A stretch of 64,000 nucleotides of DNA from Nemania diffusa (lineage: Eukaryota > Ascomycota > Sordariomycetes > Xylariales > Xylariaceae): positions 4,044,001-4,108,000 of the forward strand of contig JBBPUQ010000004.1 of NCBI GenBank assembly GCA_038501195.1, given 5' to 3'. Each line of letters opens with the position of its first letter. Position 1 is the stretch's first letter. The notes beneath the pieces were generated by a model. The model was given only the letters and a program-made list of their open reading frames with translations, had not been told where the DNA came from and did no database searches. The position numbers and the translations under genes are program-made. Of this stretch, positions 13,901-28,333 are shown piece by piece.

Positions 13901-16900
13901 GTTTTATTTAATATAACTTTAATATAATAAAATATTTAATTTTAAAATTTATTATATAATTTATAAAAAATATACTGCTATAAATAATTTATTAAAAAAG
14001 TTATTAAAACTATTTAATAAAAAAAATAATATATAAAAAAACAATATTAATAATTTTATTAATATTTAATTAAATATTATATCGATTTTTTTTAACTATT
14101 TATTAATATAAAATTAATATAATTTTTAGAATTTTTTTTTAAAAGTTTTTAATACTATTATAGCAAAAGTTTATAAATAAGAAATAATTTTACAAAATAA
14201 AAAAAAAAAATTAAAAATAGTAAAAACTGTTTTTTTTAAATAATATAAACTTTATTAAATTATTATTACTATTAAAAAAAAAATAAAAACTATAAAACTT
14301 TATTATAATTAAATATTTAATTATTTTTAAATATTTAAATGTTATAAATAATATTTAATATAAAACTAGTTTTAAAAAATAAATTTTGAAATATTTTATT
14401 TAAAGCAATAAATTATAAAAAAAGCAATAAAAAAATATTTATTTTATAAAATATTAAATATTAAAATATTATAAAAATAAATAATTTAAATTTATTATAA
14501 TAGTTTTATATATTAAAGTAAAAAAAATACAATTTAATAAATTATTTAATAGTATTATTAAAAAAGTTTTTATAAAAATATATTAAAAATAATTAAATTA
14601 TATATATTATATTAAAAAGCTTAAAAAAAAAAGCTTAAAAAAATATTATCAAAATATATTTATATATTTTTTAATTTTTTAAGTTATAAATATTTAAACT
14701 ATATTATTATAAAATAATTATAAATATATTATTAAAATTTGCTATAAATTTTTTAGCTATTTAAAAGTTGTAACTTTAAAAAATTAAATTATAAAAAATA
14801 TTTATAAATTTTTAAATTATAAAGTTTTTAAATAATATAATATTTTAATTAAATTAAAATATAATAATAGTTTTAAATTTAAAAACAAAATTAAAAAAGC
14901 TATTGTAAAAATAAAATATAAATTAATTTATAGTTTAATTTATTATTTTTAATTTTAAAAACTTATAAAAAAAAATATTTTTTTAAAATTAAATTTAATA
15001 AAACTAACTAATAATATAAAAAAAAACTAAATAAATTAATTTAATAATATTATATAATTAAATTATATTTTTATTAAATATTATAAATATAATATTTATA
15101 AATTAATTTATAAAAAACTATTTATTAAATTTATAAAAAATATTATTTTTTTATAAAAAGTTTTATAATAAAATAAAATTAAAAATATTAAAAATATAAT
15201 TATAATAAAAGTTTATTAAATAAAACACTAAAAAAAAAATATTAAAAAAATCTATTAAATTATTTTATAAAAAAAACAAAAATAAATTAAAAATAAAAAT
15301 TAATAAAATATTTATAAAATTAAAAACTAATTAAAAAAAATATATATTTATATTTTTATATAATAAAAAGTTTAAAATTAATATAAATAATAATAAAAAG
15401 TTTTTTTATAAATAATATAATTTTTATTAAATTAAAAAATTTTTTATTAATAATAAATATAAATTAAAAAATTTAAATAATATTAAATTTAAAAATATTT
15501 TTTATATAAATAAACTTAAAAAGTTTATTAAAAATAAAAAGAAATATTAAAAATTAATAAATTTAAAAATAAATATATAAATTATAAAATAAAATATTAA
15601 TAATTTAAAACTAAAAAATAAATTTAATAAAACTATAAAAAAAAAAAATAAAAAAAAAATAAACTAATTATAAATTAAATAGTAATTAAGCTAAAAATAA
15701 AAAAATCTAAAACTATAAATATAAAACTATAAAATAATTAAAAATTTTTAAATATTTATAAATAAAAAAAAAAAAGATTTAAATAATAAAAATTTTATTT
15801 AAAATATTATTATAATAAAATTAATAATAATTTCTTTTATAATTTTTTTTTTTTTTATATATTATATAATAGTTTTATTTTTTATTAATTAATATAATAA
15901 ATATTAATAATTAAAATAAAATATAACTTTTAAAAATATTATATTATATATTATATATTTATTAAAATATTTAAAAATATTATAAATATAATAAAAAAAC
16001 TTTAATATATATAAAAAAAAAGAAATTTTTTAACTATTAAAAATATTATTTATTATTAAGCTATTTTTTTTTATTATTAAATTTTTTAATATATTAATTT
16101 ATAAGTTTAATAAATATATTAAATTTAATAATAAATTTAATTTTACTATTATTAAAATAAATATTTAATTTTAATTTAATAATTTATTTATTTGTTTTAA
16201 ATTAATTAATTATTAAATTGTTATAATATTAAATATAATAAATTTTTTAAATTATAAATTTATAATTTTTATAAATATTGCTAATATATTTAAAAATTAA
16301 AATATATTTAAAAAAAAGTTATATTTTAGTTTTTTTATATAATTTAAACTAAATAAATTAATATTTATATATTTTATAAAAAATAATATTAAAAATATTA
16401 AATTATTAAATATAAAAACTTTTAAAATAATAATAATTATAAATAAAATTATAAATATATTTATTTTAAAAACTATTTTAATTTATTTTAATATATAATA
16501 TATAAAAAATAATATTATAATTAAAAGTTTTTTTAATTATAATAAAAATTATAAAAAAAATATTAAAAAGTTTAAAAATATTAAAATATATTTTTTAATA
16601 TATATATTAATTTTTAATAATATTATTAAAAACTTAAATAAAAAAATTATTAAAGATTTATAATATAATAATATTAATAAAAAATTATATAAATTAATAA
16701 TTTTTTTATATATTTATAAATTTTTAAATTATAAATTTTATTATTTATAAATTAAATTAAATTGATATTTTTAAAATAATAATTTTTTTTAAAGTTTAAA
16801 AAAATATATAAAATAATAAAACTTAAAAACTTTTTAATTAAATAAAAAAATAACATTTTAATTATATATATAAAAATAATTATTAAAAAAAAATATAATA

Positions 16901-17013
16901 ATAATAAAAATATTATATATAATTTTAAATTTTTAAAAAAAAAAATATATTAATAAAATTATTAATAAAAAAAATAAATAAAAAAAATAAATAAATATTT
17001 AAAAAACTTATTT

Positions 17014-17053
<40 letters not shown>

Positions 17054-20000
17054 AAAATTATATAATAATTATATTATAATTAAAATTTATTAAAAATAAT
17101 AATAAATTTTAATAAAAAAAAAATTATTAATTATTAAAAATAAATAATTTTTATAAACTAATTAAATAAAAAAATATAGTTTTTTTTTTAAAAAATTATT
17201 TAATTTAAAAAAGTTTAATTAAATAAATAATTAAATAATAATTTATATATAAATTAAAAAATTAATAAATTAAAATATTAATAATTATTATTAAAATATT
17301 AATTTAAAAAATATAAACTATTTAAAAAATTTAAAAAAAATTATTTATTTATTTTATTAAATTATAAAGTTTAATATTAATAAATAAAATTTTTAAAAAT
17401 ATTTAAAAGTTTTATTAATTAATTAAAAAAAGTTTTTAATAATTAAAAAAAATAATATTTTTTTATTTTTTAATTTTTATTAAATAAAAAAATCTATAAA
17501 ATAAAAATATTAAATTTTAATTTATTATAAATTTTTATTGCTTTTTTTATTTAAATTTATTATATCAATTTTTAATTTTAAATTTTAAAAAAGTTTTTTT
17601 ATTTTTTATTTTTTTTATTTATATTTTTATATTTTTATTTATATATATTTTTAATTTTTTTATTTATTTATTATTATATTATTAATAAAAATATTAAAAT
17701 TATATATAAATATATATAAATTTAATAAATTTTTTAATTTTTTTTTTTATTATTTTTTTATTTAAATATTATAGCAATATTATAAAAATAAAAAATATAT
17801 TTATTTATTAAAAATAATAAAAATATAATTTAAAAAAAAATTTATTTAAACTTTTTTATATTTTTTTTATAATTATTTTATAATAAAAATATATTAATTA
17901 TAAAATTTAAAAAAAATAAATAGTTATTTAATTATTTTATTAATATTTTTAATTATAATATATAATATTATTTTTTTTATTTTTAACTATTTTTTAAATT
18001 TAATTTTTAATATATTAATAATTATTTTTTTTAAATAATTATAAATAAACTATATTATAAAAATAAAATAAAATAAAATTTTTAATTAATATTATTTTTA
18101 AATATAAAATTAAAAAATAATTAAATTTATTAAAAATAATAATAATAATATATTTTATTTTTTATAATATAAATAAATTTATATATAATTTTATTTTTAA
18201 TAATATTTTTTTTAAATATATAAATAATATATATTATTTATATAAAATTATTAAAAAAAATATAAAATAAAAAATATAAAAAATTATTTTTAAAAAATAT
18301 AAAATAATTAATAAAATAAACTTGTATTAATATTTTATAATTTATAATATTTTTTAAAAGTTTGTTATTTTTATTGATTTAATTAATATTTTTTATTTAA
18401 ATTTTAAATATAAATATATATTTTATTATTTTTAAAAAATTTTTAAATTAATATTATTTTTAATTAAATATAAATATATAAAAATAAAATTGCTTTTTTT
18501 ATATATTTTTTTAATATATTTTATTTTAATATTATTTAAAGTTTTAAATTATTTATTTATAATTATATATTTTAAAAGAAAATCTTTATAAATTATACAT
18601 ATATAATTATAATAAATGTTTTTTTTTTTTTAAAAGTTATAAACTTTTTTTTTGCAATTTTTATTTTTAGCTATAAATAATAAAATTAAATCTAATTAAT
18701 ATTATATTAAAAATAAAAAAATATAATTAAATAAATAAAAAAAAAATTTAATTTTATTTATTAATATTTATTAATATAATAATATATAATTTAAATTTAT
18801 TATTTAAAATAAAAATTAAATATTTATATAAATATATTTTTATAAAATTTATATTTATAAATTTAAAAATTTAATTAAAAAAATAAAATAATTTTATATA
18901 AATATTTATTTTTAAATTTATTATTTTTAACAATAATAAAAAAAATTATTAATATATTATTTTAATAAATATTTAAATTTATTATATATATTACTTTAAT
19001 TTTATAAAATATATTAAAAAAAATCGAAATAAAAATTTTAAAATATTTTAAAAAATATATTATTTATATTTTTTTAAACTTTAACTTTTAATAAATTTAA
19101 TTTTTATATTTTTATTTAAATAAATTAATTATTAATAATATATTTATATAAATATTTTTTATATTATAATATTATTAATAAATTTTAATAAAATAAATAA
19201 ATTATTTAATAGTAAAAAAAATTTAATTAATAATTTTTTTTTTATATAATTATATAAAAAGTTATAAAAAATTATTAAAATATATATTATTAAAAATTTA
19301 ATTTATTATTTAAAATTATTTTTTAATATAAATTAAAAAATTTATATAAAAAAAAAAAAATTATTTAAAAAACAGTTAAAAAAACTAAAAAAACTAAAAA
19401 AAAAAAACTTATTTTTAAAAAATTAAAACTTTTGCTTAAATTTAATATAAACTTTAATTTATTGTTTTTTTTTTTTTTTTTTTTTTTTTAAACAATAGTT
19501 TTAATAATATATATAATTTTTTATTTAAAAAAAAAATTTTATATTTAAAACTAAATCTAATTATTATAAATTAATAAAATTTTTATTTAATATATATTTT
19601 TTAATTTATTTTTTTTTATTTTTTTATTTTTTAATTAATTATAAAAATTAAATAATAATTTATATTTTAAAACTAGTTATTATAAATTATTACTGTTTAA
19701 TTATAATTATATTATAGCTTTTAAATATTTTAATAATAATTTTAAAATTAAAAACGTAAAAAATTTAATTTTAAATATAATTAAAAATTTATATTAATAG
19801 TTTTAAAAAAAATAAATTAATTTAATATAATATTTTTAATTTATTATTTTTATAAAATAACAAAATTAAAAATAATATAAAACAAATATAAAAATTATTA
19901 AAAAAGTTAATAAAATTTTTTTTAAAATTTAATAATAAAAATAACAATATAAATTAAAACTATTAATTTAATTTAATTTTATTAAAAAATAAATTTATTA

Positions 20001-20535
20001 AAAAAAACTATAATTAAAAAAAATAAATTAAATTAAATATTAAATTTTTAAAATTTATTAATAATTATTTTATAATTAAACTATTTTAAAATTAATTTTT
20101 TTTATAAAAATTTATTATTTATTTTTATATTTAATATTATATTATATATTATAAAATTTTTTATAATAAAAAATTATATTAATTTATATAATAATTTTTA
20201 TATTTGTTTATATTTTAATTATTTAATTTATAAATTTATGCTATTTTTATATATTTATTTAATTTATTAAATAAAAATATATTAAAAATAATATTATTTT
20301 ATTTAAAAAAAATTAAAACAATATAAATTATATTATTATAAAAAAGTTATATTAATTAAATTAATAAAACTTTAAATTTTTTTATTTTTTTATTTATTAA
20401 TTAATAAAAAGTAATTTTTTACTAAAAAAATATATAATATTATAAAAGTCGATATTTTTAATATTAATTAACTAAGTTATTATATAGTATTTATAGTAGT
20501 TTTATTACTTTAATATTATTTCGATTGCTTTTTTA

Positions 20536-21426
20536 GACTACTGTTATTATTGCCTCAAATCTCTAGAAGTAATTTTCATAGCTGTGGCTAGTCCTTTAGA
20601 GTGCGTTGTGTGTATATTGCACGCTTCGTTTTACTATATATGCGGCCTTCTCCCTTTATCCTTCTAAATTATGGTGTATGCGTCTGGTAAGGGAGTTTAA
20701 TCTCCCTGTTACAATTACGTCGGCATCGCTAGAGAAGCGTGCCTAAGTCATAATAATTAGAAAAGGAGCTTTTCCGCGAATGAATAGCTCCAATTTTTAA
20801 CAAAGACACTTTTGTTTCAAGTCTGAGACAACAAATAAGATAATGTCATCGTATCCATTCTCCTACAGTAGGTAGGTAGACTTGCATTATTGTATCACTC
20901 AGGCGATTCATGCCGCTATTTTGTGGGATCCATCTGATGCAGCTAGATATATATCTCTTTGCCACTTTAGATACCAGGAGAAACAGGTGGTGGGTATACC
21001 TTTCTAGCCTTTGAAACGAATCGCGACCCCGAAGGCAAGATCGTAGAGATGCTATAAGTCTACGTGCCTACTCGATCTTTTAGGCAAGGTGATGCCAACT
21101 GAAATACCTTCCATCCCCAAAGCTCGTGGTGTATGGCTTCAATGAAACCTCGCAACTATTAGTCTTATTTCTAATACTTGAAGATGTTGAGAGCAAAAAG
21201 CCATCATACACCTAGATAAAGGCCGCCGCAGCACTTGTTAGCAAATAGAAATTGAGTGAGAGTGTGTTGTGACAAGGGAATATTTCTGTAACAATAATAG
21301 GAAGTTGATGGATATGTTTTAGTTTGTTACTAGGTAGAAGTAGGCTGTGCGATGATCTTAATCATTGAGATATCATACTTTCTTGGGAATTGTTTCCTTC
21401 GCTGACCCTAACTTTGGATTAATAGC
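20536..21426. other. intergenic, isochore edge, no gene seen
   Basis: Normal-composition DNA next to the AT block. Both strands are broken by frequent stops and no family similarity is recognised. Confidence 0.6.
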
Positions 21427-21801
21427 CTAATCGGTCGATTCTTCCAGTGTTTTCATCTCTGCCTCTATATTTGATATGTCTCTTTCCAGCCCATTAATTA
21501 TCATCTGGTGGTTGTCGATTATTTGGCCATAATTATTATTTATGCTGGGGTTGTCTCGAAGCTGCAGCCCTAAATTGGATGATAAGGTCACCAGTTTCCG
21601 AGTTCCCTCATCTATATCACCTAGTGACTCCTGTAATTGCTTCTTCTCCTCTTCAAGCTCCATTTTGAGCTGTATTAGCTGTTCCCTTCTTTCTTTAAGC
21701 CGCGCAATAGCTTGGTCACTAGTTTCAGCCACCCTAGAGAGGATTATTGTTAAATGTATACTTTGGATACGTCAGGGGCATAATGCATACTTTAGCGACA
21801 T
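21427..21801 (-). CDS. small coiled-coil protein, two exons
   Basis: The long exon is 21427-21733. Its frame has no ATG at its 5' end, but it begins directly after a good acceptor (TCCTCTCTAG). Upstream, ATG TCG CTA AA at 21801-21791 is followed by a GTATGC donor. Removing the 57 nt intron 21734-21790 gives an in-frame 105-residue protein starting MSLKVAETSDQAIARLKERR. The product is hydrophilic and rich in E, K, Q and L. It has two predicted helical coiled-coil segments (about residues 8-45 and 80-102) split by an N-rich stretch, and no signal peptide or membrane segment. I do not recognise the family. The tiny first exon is inferred from splice signals. The gene sits alone, about 0.9 kb from the AT isochore. 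Confidence 0.55.
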
Positions 21802-22781
21802 GTTGTGTCTGAGTAGATAGTAACGTGTGGGCTTGAGGAAACAAGTTTAACGAGTGAGATTTAAAACTCTTAACAACAATAAAGAAATAGCTGTTGATAC
21901 TTTGAATTGCTAAATATCCCGACAGATACGGGTATATATTTATATGACGGTAATATACTAGATAATATAACTTAAGGACAATGTTCTTTTATTCATATAC
22001 ACTTGTTTGCTTATGATCTTGTTCTGTGACGCTCTCATATTTTCACGCGATGTTAAACTCTCTCTGCTGACTCTTTGTGTCACTCGTGGTTTCATATAAA
22101 TAAGTAATGATGATATTTAGAATGAAAGGCTGTTTAGATTGATGTGCGACCGTCATTGGTCTAACCAATCACCTTGACTGGCCGCCACTCCATTTTCCAT
22201 GCCATACATTGGTCACGTCGCCCCAGCCTCCCTTGTCCAAGGGCTGACGTGACACTAAAACGGAACGTGTAAATAGCACACACCGCACTTTGGAGACTGA
22301 CAAGTAGTCACAACAGCATTTCCAAAGACTTCACATGTAGTCAAAATAATGCTGGGAGATCAACGCAATAGTAGAATTTTAAAGTAGGAAACCTGCCTAG
22401 CTAGCTAAGTGAAAACAGTCGACTGAGAAAACTACTCGAAATAAATAGAAAAATCAACTCGGATGAGAGAAAACTAAGCCCAACCAATACTTACCCCTTA
22501 CTTTCTAGTGCAGGTTTGCCCGCACTGTTACCACTCATTAGCATGCCTAGTGGTGAAACTTACACCTCTAGAGCCCCCTTAGTAATTGGGAATTAGAAGG
22601 CCCCCCTCTCTCACGCTTCACAGAAATACCTAGAATAGACAGTAGACGGGAAATTCCTTCTAATAGACACACTATAATCATTTCACTGGTCGTCTGATGT
22701 CGTCGCTAATACCCCAAAGCTTCTAGGTGTGCTATATTAGTTTAGTGACTACAGTGAACCATACGCCCGCCATTAATATTA
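21802..22781. other. intergenic, no gene seen
   Basis: No frame of protein-like content on either strand. This stretch holds the upstream region of the small coiled-coil gene and ends at the hairpin repeat. Confidence 0.55.
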
Positions 22782-22851
22782 CTGTGACGGAGAAAAAACG
22801 ACGCCGTTAATACTCCTGCAGTATTAACGGTATATATTGTACGCGACAATT
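22782..22851 (+). repeat. 70 bp dispersed hairpin repeat, copy A
   Basis: It starts CTGTGACGGAGAAAAAACGA and ends GTACGCGACAATT. It matches the reverse complement of 33163-33231 with five substitutions and one A-run length difference. In this copy the centre is a perfect stem: an 11 bp arm CCGTTAATACT, a 5-base loop CCTGC, and the complementary arm. No coding content. It may be part of a small non-autonomous transposon, but the terminal repeats and target duplication could not be defined. Confidence 0.7.
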
Positions 22852-23726
22852 ACAAAAAAAAAAAAACGCCTAGAAAATAGCGCGCTGTTGCCTTTCCACC
22901 GTTTTCAGAGTGGCTTTATAGAGACTGCCTACTTGCTAATACACGATAGGTAATAACATGAAACGCCTAAGCTCGCAACTCGTTTTTTTCTCTATCTGTA
23001 GTCAGGCATGAGTACTTAGATGGTTGTATTCTAAGGCTTAAGTGCAGTACTCTTAACCTCTACCATGACAACTTAGTTCCTCAATCTGGTCTACTTGAAA
23101 GTGAGGTGTAGTCTGCTCGAAAGCGGCAATTCTATATATAAATTTCAAACCGATATAGTGAAACAACATACATAGTCATATGCGCAAGAGAGTTGATTGT
23201 TATATTTAATACACTCTAAATGCCTCGAGTAAATTATATTCTTAATTTTCCTAGTTTCGCTGGCACAATAGCGTCCGCATTTTGTTTACTCCCAGCCTTC
23301 GACGCGTATTACCTGAAGTCTCAGCTAAAAGACAATTGCACTTATAAGGCCTTACACGAAGCATCTTTATCACACCGCTTGTTCGCGTCTCTATATGCTG
23401 CACCGAAACATCTATCAACATTGTACAAATTTTATAAACGTAGATACGAGGTTTTCTCTTGTTGTAGAACAAGCCATGTCTCCCTTGGAATCGACTTGGG
23501 GAAGCACTAATTATAGTGGGACGTAACACCGACTGGCGTGCGGCGTGCCTGTGAAATTTCTAGGGGTAATTTGGGTGCTTCCACCAATTATGACATATGG
23601 CCTATCTACTTTGTATCCTCTGGCGTGATAGGTTAATCGTGTTTATTAAACTGCATACGGGCAAAAAACCCGAGTCCCTTGTGGAAGAGCAATAGCATAG
23701 GTAGCTACCTCCTTATCTAATTAAGT
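22852..23726. other. intergenic, no gene seen
   Basis: Open frames of about 90 codons overlap on both strands at 23220-23529, but they lack recognisable domains and are taken as chance. Confidence 0.5.
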
Positions 23727-23867
23727 GCCGTTTCGACTCCGTGACTTGCAAGTGGAGTAACGGGGTTTCTTGCATCCAATTAAACAATAATATTCGTCTC
23801 GGGCAATACCTTCATTGGTATATAGAAACCCCGCTACTCCACTTGCAAGTTACGGAGTTGAAACGGC
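23727..23867. repeat. 141 bp inverted-repeat element with 44 bp arms
   Basis: The left arm 23727-23770 and right arm 23824-23867 are reverse complements over 44 bp with three mismatches, all transitions. The outer ends read GCCGTTTC and GAAACGGC. The arms flank a 53 bp spacer. This architecture fits a MITE or a transcribed hairpin. No clear target-site duplication abuts the arms, so insertion by a transposase is not proven. It is unrelated in sequence to the MITE at 27676-27899. Confidence 0.75.
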
Positions 23868-25863
<1,996 letters not shown>

Positions 25864-27675
25864 AAGACTTCATTGAGATATCCATTGCTGAAGAGCCAAC
25901 AAGAGATGCTACTATGTCCTATACATAATGTCCTTGTTTCTAATAAATAAAGGGCTAATTTTTCGATTATATAGTCAAAATATTTCTGATAATTAACCTG
26001 AAGGATTAAACGAGGATCGGTGATATCTAGTGCTACGTGTCTGATCGCTTGTCCATTGATGCCCAGCTTACAGAGCTAATTAAAAACGTGTCTGTTTATG
26101 CTACCGAGAGTCGCAACCAATGTTTAAGGCTTTTCTCTTAGGTTGTGCTGGTCGTACGTTTACTGGTGAGGGATCCTGAATACTTGGCCTAGATGATATG
26201 CTCACGTGCTCCGAAGCTATACCGAAGGGCCTTAAAATATATTTATAGGGCTTTGCTAACGATATCCCTGAAGTCTAGGAGCTTCACACAACTTTGGCCA
26301 TCAAAGAATGGAAGAATTTGCAAACTATGCAACGCTTGTTAGAGATGAATTGTCATGGGATAAGGTCCAGAGTGAGGATAGGTCACACAAGTACAAGCAG
26401 TTAGGTAGCGACTAGGTAACAGTATGGGGGTAGGGCTCAATATCATTGATTCCTGAGTCCTCCTTCAACAATAGGCAGGACTCTAATCCTGATATAATAG
26501 TAGTAATTGATATATATTTACCCCTGGGGTTCCTACAGCGACCAAGCTGCGACTTTATCGCCTGACATGAATATACCTACTCGGATAGAGTTGATCTCGC
26601 CATCCGCCATACTATGATCGAGTTTGCTAGTGCTTTTCTAGGAAATATCTCAAGTTTTAACCAATTTCTAAAGGCTACTTTCACAGGTAAATGATTAGGG
26701 TAGGCGGATGTACCAAGGAGAGATTAGGAGTGCTTGATTAATCTAACTATATTGGACTAATATAATTGATAAAACCGACACTCTTAGGTAATATTATCTG
26801 AACTGTTTCTGCCCCCATATAGACAGTAGACTCTACACTTAATAATTGACCCCGTCACGTATAAGTCGCGGGTTACTATTATCTATAAGATCGACTCTAC
26901 TGCTACCTGAAACTAGGTTAGCCATGACGGTGTGAAGTGGTTTGATGACCTTTTATGCTTGTAGCATGTAAGAACTTAGATAAACATATTTTAAATTGTG
27001 AAGAGAGTATTTAAAAACCTGGTCTAAGTAACCATAACCTAGGGCCGCATATGCACTTGTTGAAATCGGCAGATAGGGGATTCTCGCCGGGATGCTATAC
27101 CGGTTGTTTGGTAGATAATCTTGATTACAAAGGCAACTATGATAAATTGTCATGTGGGGAGATGCCATTTACGTCCTATTCACTGAGCCTCGTGGAGCTT
27201 ATTTTACATTATCGCTTTGAAAGGGTAAGGTATAAATCACCATGAACCTTCCCGGTCTTTCGATGCAGAAAAAGTAGCACACGAAAGCCAATCCGCTATT
27301 TAGGGCCGAGACAACCTGATCAGCGACTGACTTGGATCTCAATTAAGCGGCCACCTTGAAATATCCTCAGGATCTCAATGTATAAGAGTCTGCAGCTGCG
27401 CTTCTATGCAAGAGGCGGGTGGGTTAGTGTCAAATTATGATAACGATGCCAGCGATGTCGGCATTAATTTCATCCTTAACTGATTGTAGGACGGCGCGGC
27501 ACTAGGCAACAAGGCCTTTTTGTACAGGTGGCAATGTTGGTGATTACCCTAAATCAGCCCGTAGACTTGCGCATGAAGGCATACATATTATTGCGAATGC
27601 ATACGACGTAAAAGTAAACGCCGAACTCTTCAAAAAAAAAAAATCATTGCTAAAATGCATTTAGATAGATCGGCC
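25864..27675. other. gene-poor intergenic region
   Basis: About 1.8 kb with many stops in all frames. A 34-codon frame starting near 26308 (MEEFANYATLVRDELSW) looks protein-like but has no recognisable extension, so it is left as a possible gene relic. Confidence 0.5.
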
Positions 27676-27899
27676 TATCCCTTTGGGTGCCTTTTCACCT
27701 CCAGGACATAAAAAGTGGAGTTTGTAACATAGATAAGGGAATATAGTACTGTTTACGTAACTAACAGAAAAAGATCCGAGTGGTTAAAACTACTGGGATA
27801 GTTATATTATTGGTTATATAGTACGCCTCGATATTACGTTATGTATGTCACTTATTCCACTTTTTATGTCCTGGAGGTGAAAAGGCACCCAAAGGGATA
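27676..27899. mobile_element. mariner-like MITE with perfect terminal inverted repeats
   Basis: The arms 27676-27719 and 27856-27899 are perfect reverse complements over 44 bp. The outermost two bases on each side are TA, so the reading is a TA target duplication (27676-27677, 27898-27899) around an element of 220 bp with 42 bp TIRs beginning TCCCTTTGGGTGCC. TA duplication plus long TIRs is the signature of Tc1/mariner/pogo-type elements. The 136 bp interior has no coding capacity, so an autonomous relative would be needed. Perfect arms suggest recent activity and no RIP. The minus-strand frame that crosses the right arm is not a gene. Confidence 0.85.
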
Positions 27900-28333
27900 A
27901 ATTAAGATTTCCGAATTAGGTTTAGAATCTTCTCCACTGGAAATGCCGACGGACCGGATGGTGGACGTGTGGGTGGATACGCGGGAAGGGATCGTGCCTA
28001 GGGATCCCTGCTCAGTCCCGGGCACAATACCCACTCGCTCTACCTTAGGTAGTCTAGGTAATTCTACAAAAAAATCCAGTCGTTCAACAGATAAGAAGGA
28101 TATTAAACGGGAGTGATCAATTTGATAATGCAACATTTGGTATCATTAGATATTCGTTAGACAGATCTATATGCGACGACAACCGATTTAACTCCGCTCA
28201 CACCACTACCTACACCCATCCCTCCCTCATCCAAGTCATTCAGCTGACAAGGGGATACTGGCCACGTAATCAGTCAATTGAGTTCCCGGAAACCCCCAAG
28301 AACGAATTAAAGCTCCCAGTAATACCTGCTTCT

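Larger units (their letters stand above)
1..20535. repeat. RIP-type AT isochore, gene-free
   Basis: Nearly every 60-base line holds only a few G or C, outside one younger insertion at 2931-10938. No open reading frame of protein-like composition exists on either strand. The base composition returns to normal within a few tens of bases near 20,535, where ordinary mixed sequence starts. Such blocks in ascomycete genomes are ancient transposons converted to AT by repeat-induced point mutation (C to T on both strands) and are usually heterochromatic. That origin is inferred here from composition and from the all-transition LTR differences. Mitochondrial DNA is unlikely because no tRNA, rRNA or respiratory gene is seen. 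The limits of individual old elements in the flanks could not be resolved. Long A or T runs occur at 9012-9031, 9459-9484, 17018-17046 and 19465-19489. Confidence 0.85.

Noticed and set aside
1..20535. AT block as mitochondrial or mitochondria-derived DNA
   Set aside because: No mitochondrial gene or tRNA remnant, and LTRs with target duplication plus transition-only change fit RIP of nuclear transposons.
21542..21820. 92-codon plus-strand frame opposite the coiled-coil gene
   Set aside because: Antisense shadow of the coiled-coil exon; serine-rich composition is that of the reverse strand.
23220..23529. Two overlapping frames of 92-96 codons on opposite strands
   Set aside because: No domain, no splice partner, no consistent codon pattern; chance openness.
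27864..28136. 90-codon minus-strand frame
   Set aside because: Its end is the inverted repeat of the MITE and the rest has no similarity to a known protein.
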